Source: Solanum dulcamara (Eukaryota; Streptophyta; Magnoliopsida; Solanales; Solanaceae). Taken from it: a stretch of DNA of 64,000 nucleotides. The translations under genes and the position numbers were made by a program. Shown piece by piece: positions 58,301 through 64,000 of this stretch (its first letter is position 1; each line of letters starts with the position of its first letter). The DNA lies in contig NC_077240.1 in NCBI RefSeq assembly GCF_947179165.1, forward strand, positions 5,816,001 through 5,880,000. Direction: 5' to 3'. Below the pieces are notes generated by a model. The model did no database searches. It saw only the letters and a program-made list of their open reading frames with translations, and had not been told where the DNA came from.

Positions 58301-58836
58301 ATGGGATTGTTTTACTCAAATGATTCCATGTCATAATTGATCGGTTATGCAGATGCGAGATATTTATCTGATCTCCATAAAGGTCGATCGCAAACAGGCT
58401 ATTTATTTACATGTGGTGGTACAGCTATATCATGGCGTTCAACAAAGCAAATTATGGTTGCCACTTCCTCAAATCATGCAGAGATAATAGCCATTCATGA
58501 AGCAAGTCGAGAATGTGTTTGGTTAAGATCAATAACTGAACACATTCAAGAAACATGTGGTCTTTCTTTGACAAAAGACGCTCCAACAATATTGTATGAA
58601 GACAATGCTGCATGTATAGCTCAACTGAAGGGAGGATACATCAAAGAAGACAGAACAAAACATATTTCACCAAAATTCTTTTTCACTCATGATCTTCAAA
58701 AGAAAGGTGAAATAGATGTCCAACAAATTCGTTGAAGTGACAATTAGTCGGATATGTTCACCAAAGCATTGCCAACATCAACCTTTGAGAAAATGAGATA
58801 CAAAATTGGAATGCGTTGTCTTCGAGATATTAAGTG
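55358..58836 (+). pseudogene. Copia-2 pol, interrupted by stops
   Basis: Protease DSVTTHTIL near 55383, integrase zinc domain HDRLGHPGYNMM and CVACSQGK, integrase core with RLDNAGEF, reverse transcriptase with TAYLYGSLDHDIFMKIP, QKSLYELKQSGRMW and YVDDLNIIG, and RNase H ending TKHISPKFFFTHDLQ. In-frame stops occur at 56036 (TGA), 56243 (TAG), 56375 (TGA in place of a Trp codon), 57431 (TGA in place of an Arg codon in the KARLVAQG motif), 58334 (TAA), 58733 (TGA) and 58745 (TAG). Several fit C-to-T or G-to-A change, as expected for methylated old copies. Confidence 0.9.
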
Positions 58837-59054
58837 ATATTTTCATCAGGGGGAGCAAAATACGCATTGTACTCTTTTTCCCTTAGTCAAGGTTTTGTCC
58901 CACTGGGTTTTCCTGATGAGGTTTTTAATGAGGCAGCACTCAAGGCGTATTATCAGATATGTGTATTCTTTTTCCTTCATTAGGCTTTTTCCCACTGGGT
59001 TTTTCCTAATAAGGTTTTAACGAGGCACATTTCTCGTGGACATCCAAGGGAGAG

Positions 59055-59337
59055 TATTATCAACCAAGTAAAATGGCTGTCCATTTAAAATGGTGGATAG
59101 TCCATTTACTTTTTAAGTGGGTAAAATGTCAACTAATATTTTCCTCCACTTGTAAATATGGTTATAAATATAGCCTTAAAGTTCAATGTAAAAACACACA
59201 AAACACATAAAAGAAAGAATTACTATTACTCTCTTTATATTACTACTCTCTCTATTAATACTTTCTATATATATATATATATATATTCTCTTGTTCTTCT
59301 TTTTTTATAAAATTGTCAAGTTAGTTAATTCATAACA
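59055..59337 (+). repeat. 3' LTR of Copia-2
   Basis: 283 bp; the extra length is mostly a longer AT run at about 59266-59285. Preceded by the purine-rich CCAAGGGAGAG. Confidence 0.85.
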
Positions 59338-60878
59338 GTCTATACAATGATTGTAAAATAGTTTTACCAAATTACCAATCTACAAAAAGGGCCCATCACA
59401 CCACTTGCCATAGTTGACTGAAAATTAGGAGTGGACATAAGTATAAAAAAATTAAAAAATCAAATTGAATCGAACTAATTTGATTTTTTTGATATTATTT
59501 TTTAAATTTTTGATATTGATTTTTTTTTTTGAAAACTTCAATTCTTTGATTCGATATTTGATGTAAGAATCACGAAATCATGATGCACCTAAAAATTAAA
59601 GTTTTATTAAATAAATTTAAAATTATATTACTTATATATTTTGATCCAAAACATTTCAATTTTAATCCAACTCAATAACCTATCTTAAATTTTGGCCCAA
59701 ACACTGCTTGAGTCTTGCAGCCCCTTTGTCTTAGGCTTAACGCCCTCGTCACTCTCTTCACGCAATGAAGCCTCCTTCATCACTCTTCACGTTTCAGTGC
59801 TCTCTTCACTCAATGCCCAAATACTGCTTGAGTCTTGCAGCCCTTTTGCCTTCAAGCTTGAATCCCTCAGTCACTTTTCACTCTTCATTGCTTTCTTTAC
59901 TCAATGAAGCCCTCCCTCGTCACTCAATGAAGTTTAATACTTTCATTATAAAAAAAATAATTTTAAATTTTTGAATTTAGTGCTTATATTTTTAATCTTT
60001 TGGATATATTACAAATTACTCTATAAAATATTAAAGTTACATAGATAAAATGAAAACAATATAGATTACCTACCTAACGAATTTGGATCAAAAACATAAT
60101 TAAAATAGTATATAAATATTGTATTTTTATCAAATACCCAATAAACTTTCGCTAAAAAATATAAATGTCACGCCTAACTTACCAAGTCTCTTCTTTTAAC
60201 TAATGAGAAAGTCATACATAAAATTAATCATAATAATTGTACCACAAAATCATTTCAAAAACACCAAAATAAATCAATCAATCCAATTCAATTTAATTTG
60301 AAACATGACACACGTTTTTGAAATCAAACTTTAAAAAAATCGAAACAAAAAACCAAACACTCCTTTTACTAAATCGAAGAACCGAACGCCCACCTCTGCC
60401 TAAAACCCCTTTGAAAAGGTACAAGAAAATGATTGTTTCGGACAATAACAACAACTGTGGAAAGCATGATCATGTATCACTTATTTTAATAATGTTAACA
60501 AGAAAATTTTAATATTTAAATTTATAATACTTAGTAATTAATCAGTCATTATCTGTTTAATTAAACCTACTCCATACCAATATTTTCTCCAACATAGAAA
60601 AAGAAGTAAAAGAAAGAAGAGCCTTTTTTTAATCATATTTTATACAAACACTAATATTATTATAGATTATATTATTTTATTATAGTCCTATAGGCATTGC
60701 ATTTTACACATTTTTTTATAAAGCAAAGGAATATACAGTCATACAAAACGACAACCAACTACTCCCACACCCACACTCCCATTCCTCCAAATCCCGCAGT
60801 ACATTGTATATACGTAGGACTCTTCCACACCCAATCCCAGCCATCTCTTCTTCTTATCTCCCTCTTATTTGTTCCTTC
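59338..60878. other. Intergenic DNA between Copia-2 and the EXO-like gene
   Basis: 59425 onward (GAGTGGACATAAG, then TTGAATCGAAC) and the inverted right part ending near 60400 (GAACCGAACGCCCACCTC) may be the two ends of an old MITE-like element. The tandem repeat at 59696 lies inside it. No gene is supported. Confidence 0.4.
59696..59932. repeat. 120-bp tandem repeat, two copies
   Basis: Copies begin CCCAAACACTGCTTGAGTC (59696) and CCCAAATACTGCTTGAGTC (59816). They contain several CACTCAATGAAGCC words. They are diverged and not coding. Confidence 0.8.
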
Positions 60879-61787
60879 TCAAACGAGTGTCGAACATGCA
60901 GATTTAGTAGGGTCCCACATAGCAGGGAGTAAGAACCTACGCCCATTCACCCCATGCGCATTATAGCTAGAACCCGTGCTCTTATCAATCAGTACTTGAC
61001 CCGGATAACCCGGGTACGAACCCGACCCAAACATACCAGTACAAGCCGAAACAGCCTCCAACGGCGCCGTCGCTGGACCCTGAAAGTACCCATTGTTAAA
61101 CGGATTCGTCACGGTTCCCGCTAAAACCGTAGCGACGTTGATGATCATCCCGTCGACGCCAACATCGCCGTTGGGCGCCACCAGAGGAGGCGTTTGTGGG
61201 CCGTAGATGGGCTGATGAAACGGCCAGGCACACTGACCCGCACACTGAGTTTCCGAGTTACCAACCCAAGCGTAAGCGAAACGGATTTTGCCCCGAGTTG
61301 AACCATGGGACCCACATCTGCTCATACAAAATCCTTCCACAAATACGTCCTTTGCCGTCAACACCAAGTTCACCGACCTACCCATATGCCCACCCTTCGA
61401 AGCTAAATACACAATATGCGAATTTTTCAGAGATTTTCCTAAAGAACAATTTTCGTCGAGGATTTGTTTTCCTACGATGAGAGTGGAGGCGCCCGTTTTG
61501 TATTTCTCAGTTGTTTTCCACCAGGAAGCAGCTGATGGATTTGGGGCTTTTGGGGAGTTCAGCGATTGAAGGAAATCAACGACTATAGACCGTTGGATAG
61601 GCGTAAACTTACCGTACCAAATGAGATTAACGGTCACGGTTCCTTTAAGAAGAGCACCGTTGTGGTATTTGAGAACAAGAGGTTGTTCCTGAACCAGAGC
61701 AGCCATGGAAGCTGAGAAGAGAGAAGAGGAACACAGTAGAAACAATAGGATTGAAGAAACAGTGGCAGAGATGTAATTTGAAGCCAT
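60879..61787 (-). CDS. EXORDIUM/PHI-1-like secreted protein
   Basis: Single-exon gene of 302 residues for the EXORDIUM / phosphate-induced 1 family (PF04674-type), apoplastic proteins linked to brassinosteroid- and carbon-dependent growth. The first 28 or so residues are a hydrophobic signal peptide (ISATVSSILLFLLCSSSLF). Family segments follow: LKYHNGALLKG, VNLIWYGKF, SWWKTTEKY, HIVYLASKGG, FCMSRCGSHG, YAWVGNSETQCAGQCAWPF, APNGDVGVDGMIIN, NPFNNGYFQG, YPGQVLIDKSTGSSYNAHG and FLLPAMWDP. Cysteines expected for the secreted fold are present. Length fits the family (about 300-315). The ATG at 61787 is followed directly by the signal peptide and has a TATA box about 85 bases upstream. No lesion is seen, so it is likely functional. 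Which EXO/EXL member it is cannot be told. Confidence 0.95.
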   Translation of the reverse strand: MASNYISATVSSILLFLLCSSSLFSASMAALVQEQPLVLKYHNGALLKGTVTVNLIWYGKFTPIQRSIVVDFLQSLNSPKAPNPSAASWWKTTEKYKTGASTLIVGKQILDENCSLGKSLKNSHIVYLASKGGHMGRSVNLVLTAKDVFVEGFCMSRCGSHGSTRGKIRFAYAWVGNSETQCAGQCAWPFHQPIYGPQTPPLVAPNGDVGVDGMIINVATVLAGTVTNPFNNGYFQGPATAPLEAVSACTGMFGSGSYPGYPGQVLIDKSTGSSYNAHGVNGRRFLLPAMWDPTKSACSTLV

Positions 61788-61872
61788 ATTGGAGGATTAA
61801 AAAGTCTCTAATTAAGCGTATTGAACAAGGGAGAAAGAAGAAGAAGTGAGTAAAAAAGAAGGAAAGTAGTGA

Positions 61873-61880
61873 TATTTATA
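61873..61880 (-). promoter_or_regulatory. TATA box of the EXO-like gene
   Basis: TATAAATA on the minus strand, about 86 bases before the ATG, leaving room for a short leader. Confidence 0.7.
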
Positions 61881-61948
61881 GTAGGGCTAAAGATTTAGGA
61901 AGAAGAGGAGACAGCTGTAGCAAAGGAGATGTCAACATCATGATTTGC

Positions 61949-62128
61949 CACGTGGAATATTGTAATAGGGGGCTGGTGGAAACTAAGGGAGCAGTAAATT
62001 GCCAGGCTGGAAGGTTCGTAGGGTGACGTGGTCGTCTACAAGGAAGACCTTAATGAAGGAGAGTTGAGCACAGCCATGGTCTGGAGCATGACGTGGAGTC
62101 ATGGCACTGCATGCAGCGATATTGACGT
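61949..62128 (-). promoter_or_regulatory. Four ACGT-core elements upstream of the EXO-like gene
   Basis: CACGTG (G-box) at 61949-61954 within GCCACGTGG, then GTGACGTGG (ACGT at 62026-62029), ATGACGTGG (62091-62094) and TTGACGTGT (62125-62128). Such cores bind bZIP and bHLH factors and, when clustered, often mark ABA, light or brassinosteroid response. Clustering within 180 bases of an otherwise AT-rich flank is notable. Function is inferred. Confidence 0.5.
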
Positions 62129-62244
62129 GTCTGTTAATTTCCTCATTTTAATTTTAACTTGATAACAAAATACTTTCTAATTTTATATAATCTAAACAAT
62201 TAATGTAATGTGAAAAATGTAAAATTAAAGAATGATTTAAAAAG

Positions 62245-62249
<5 letters not shown>

Positions 62250-62295
<46 letters not shown>
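62250..62295. repeat. (AT)n microsatellite
   Basis: Long AT repeat just left of the SINE/RTE tail. Confidence 0.85.
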
Positions 62296-62299
<4 letters not shown>

Positions 62300-62311
62300 T
62301 TTAAAATTATT

Positions 62312-62405
62312 TACAACAACAACAATCCAGTGAAATCCCACATCGTGGGTCTGGAAAGGGTAAAGTCTATGCAGACCCGACTCATATTAATGTAGGACGG
62401 TTGTA
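62312..62405 (-). mobile_element. Degraded TS-SINE / RTE tail
   Basis: Plus strand ACAACAACAACAATCCAGTG, then AAATCCCACATCGTGGGTCT, GGGTAAAGTCTATGCAGACC and GGACGGTTGTA. It is an inverted, truncated relative of the tail at 33214-33335. Confidence 0.8.
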
Positions 62406-62661
62406 TTTTTAAAGTTCTCTAAAAAAATAAAAACAAGGGAGTATTGTATGTAACATTATGTAACAAGAATTGATCAATAATCTTAAATAAAAAGTAAAGA
62501 GCAATATGCTATATTAGGTTAATTATACTAATATTACTGCATTTAACCGAAATCCTAATGGCAAATAATAGGGAAATTGAAAGCTGCCGCACAATGAAAT
62601 TTGAAATCGTTCTAATGCTGATATTTAAATTTTGTGAGTGGCTAATATAAAAGAAATATTA

Positions 62662-62935
62662 CTCCCTTAGTTCCAAACATCGTACTAAAAATATGTGTCT
62701 CATATTACTTAATTATTTACTAAATCAAAATAGAATTAATTAAAAAAAATCTATTTTACCCCTACAACTAATATATCCTTTTGAATGTAAACAATTTTCA
62801 ATACTAGTTATTTCTATATTCTATAAATATTGCATTGATGTAAACAAATGGCAAAATGGTAAGTCTTCCAATATATTAATGATTTCTTAATCAGTATAAA
62901 ATTTAAAATGCTCATCTAATATGGGACGGAAGTAG
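62662..62935. mobile_element. Stowaway MITE
   Basis: 274 bp from CTCCCTTAGTTCC to GGGACGGAAGTAG, inverted ends of the Stowaway type, with TA on both sides (62660-62661 and 62936-62937). Confidence 0.85.
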
Positions 62936-63019
62936 TAATTCTCCAAATTACTTTATCATAATTTGACGGTATTTGCTTATATGGATATTTGGGTTTTATC
63001 TATTCCTTTTACACTTAAA

Positions 63020-63199
63020 AGAGTTTGTTTGGATAAGCTTATTTTAAGTTAAAATAGCGTTCAAGTTCTTTTATGGTGTTTGGGTAAAATAAATAAAGTG
63101 CTTTTGAACACTTATTTTAAGGTAAAACAACTTTTAAAAAAAGATTAAAGTGAAAAAATGAAATTTCCAACTTAAAAAAAGTCTATCCAAACAAGCTCT
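63020..63199. mobile_element. Small MITE with AGAGYTTGTTTGGAT ends
   Basis: 180 bp. Left AGAGTTTGTTTGGATAAGCT and right (inverted) AGAGCTTGTTTGGATAGACT are near-perfect inverted repeats. The superfamily is uncertain since no clean target duplication was found. A fragment of the family lies in DHS intron 1. Confidence 0.75.
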
Positions 63200-64000
63200 A
63201 ACTCATGTTAACTTTACATTCTAAAAATATTTCTTTTACTAAATTTTAAAAAAATGGATCATTTAGTTTTAAAATTGAAATAACGGTAAACGATTATAAA
63301 ATCGAATAAATCATCTATGTTAACACATAAAAGTTGCAAGTTGTAGTCTTATTATGTATACAATTTTGTAAATTATTCAAAATACATATAATCACATATA
63401 TATCAACAAATAATACATTTAATTATTAAAATCACAAATGTCATGTAGGGACGTATTTACTTTTTCAATTAGCAAATGTTAAACAACTCACATTTTCAAT
63501 ATAGTATTAATTTGTATTTAATTTATTTAGCAATAAACGACTCTCTATAAATAATAACATTTGTAAGTTGATTTATTTAAATAAATTTACTTGTACAAAT
63601 ACAAAACATAAAATCAAGAAAATAAATAAAATAATTGAAAATATTTGAAGGGTATTTTTATCTTTACAAAGCTTAATTAATAAAATTAAACCTATGTATT
63701 ATCGATACGATCAAATGAAAGATATTTATTATCCATCACTTAATATCATATAAGGTGTATAACTAATTCATTAATTAGTTATATATAAGCCCAAAACTAT
63801 TATTAAATATAATATTAAATAATATTATATGTAATACATAGATTATTTCTACTAATACTTCTTATCAAATGACCCCATAATGATATATTGAAAGAAAAAT
63901 GTGGCTTGTGTGTGAACATGAAATATTTTCAGAGAAGATTTTAGGCAATGATTATATATTTTGAAGTAAGCAAGGCTGTGGGACAATGGGGCAGTGAAAG
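63200..64000. other. AT-rich end of window, no gene seen
   Basis: No coding or element signal that I can support. Confidence 0.5.

Larger units (their letters stand above)
53315..59337 (+). mobile_element. Copia-2: old, inactivated LTR retrotransposon
   Basis: LTRs lie at 53315-53586 and 59055-59337. They differ at roughly 15 sites plus an expanded AT run in the right one, so the insertion is several times older than Copia-1. LTRs end CATAACA; their left end starts TATTATCAACC. No 5-bp target duplication was found. After the 5' LTR comes CGTTATCAGCACGAAGC, a primer-site region common in one group of plant Copia elements. gag, protease, integrase, reverse transcriptase and RNase H follow in order, cut by at least one frameshift and seven or more stops. 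The 3' region has two diverged copies of TCCCACTGGGTTTTCCT plus GAGGTTTTxAxGAGGCA, also typical of that group. Confidence 0.93.

Overview
The window is plant nuclear DNA, most likely from a member of the Solanaceae; the genus cannot be fixed from the sequence. The evidence is very AT-rich intergenic DNA, GT-AG introns, a Tnt1/Tork-type Copia element primed by initiator tRNA-Met, and an RTE-type LINE with the (TTG)n tail that I associate with Solanaceae TS-type SINEs. No prokaryotic, organellar or viral genome segment is seen, and no tRNA or rRNA gene.

Host genes lie in three groups. (1) A tandem array of half-size ABCG transporters of the ABCG11/12-like clade: the 3' part of gene A (1-1309), a shattered pseudogene (9261-10550, with one exon piece inverted at 12783-12941), an intact 8-exon gene B (14958-17717), and gene C (40919-43985), which has the same exon structure but an 8-bp coding deletion and an immediate stop. 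(2) A plastid-type class II DAHP synthase gene (45241-49215, five exons), the entry enzyme of the shikimate pathway. In this sequence it carries 2 extra bases in exon 1 that break the frame. (3) An intron-less EXORDIUM/PHI-1-like secreted protein gene on the minus strand (60879-61787), with a TATA box and four ACGT-core sites upstream.

Transposable elements fill much of the rest. 1716-6904 is a young Tork-type Copia (503-bp LTRs, 8 differences, GATAA target duplication, one visible coding lesion). 29436-33351 is a nearly intact RTE-type LINE with a 19-bp target duplication and a 20-bp tandem G-box array in its 5' region. 53315-59337 is an old, stop-riddled Copia. Smaller elements with visible ends include a hAT MITE inside the ABCG pseudogene, a PIF/Harbinger deletion derivative, a 921-bp Mutator-like MITE, a 1268-bp Mutator-like element with very long inverted repeats, three Stowaway-like MITEs, a tRNA-derived SINE, degraded TS/RTE tails and a possible Helitron 3' terminus. 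Local duplications at 35287-37190, 44161-44763, 50690-51062 and 59696-59932 add further structure.

I found no clear sign of a wholly new biological system. The most notable points are the two frame-breaking lesions in otherwise well-kept host genes, the CGCG-palindrome arrays in the Copia LTRs, the phased G-box array of an RTE whose reading frame has no upstream AUG, and the step-by-step decay of one ABCG paralogue. Exon limits come from reading splice sites and aligning paralogues by eye. Functions are family inferences.
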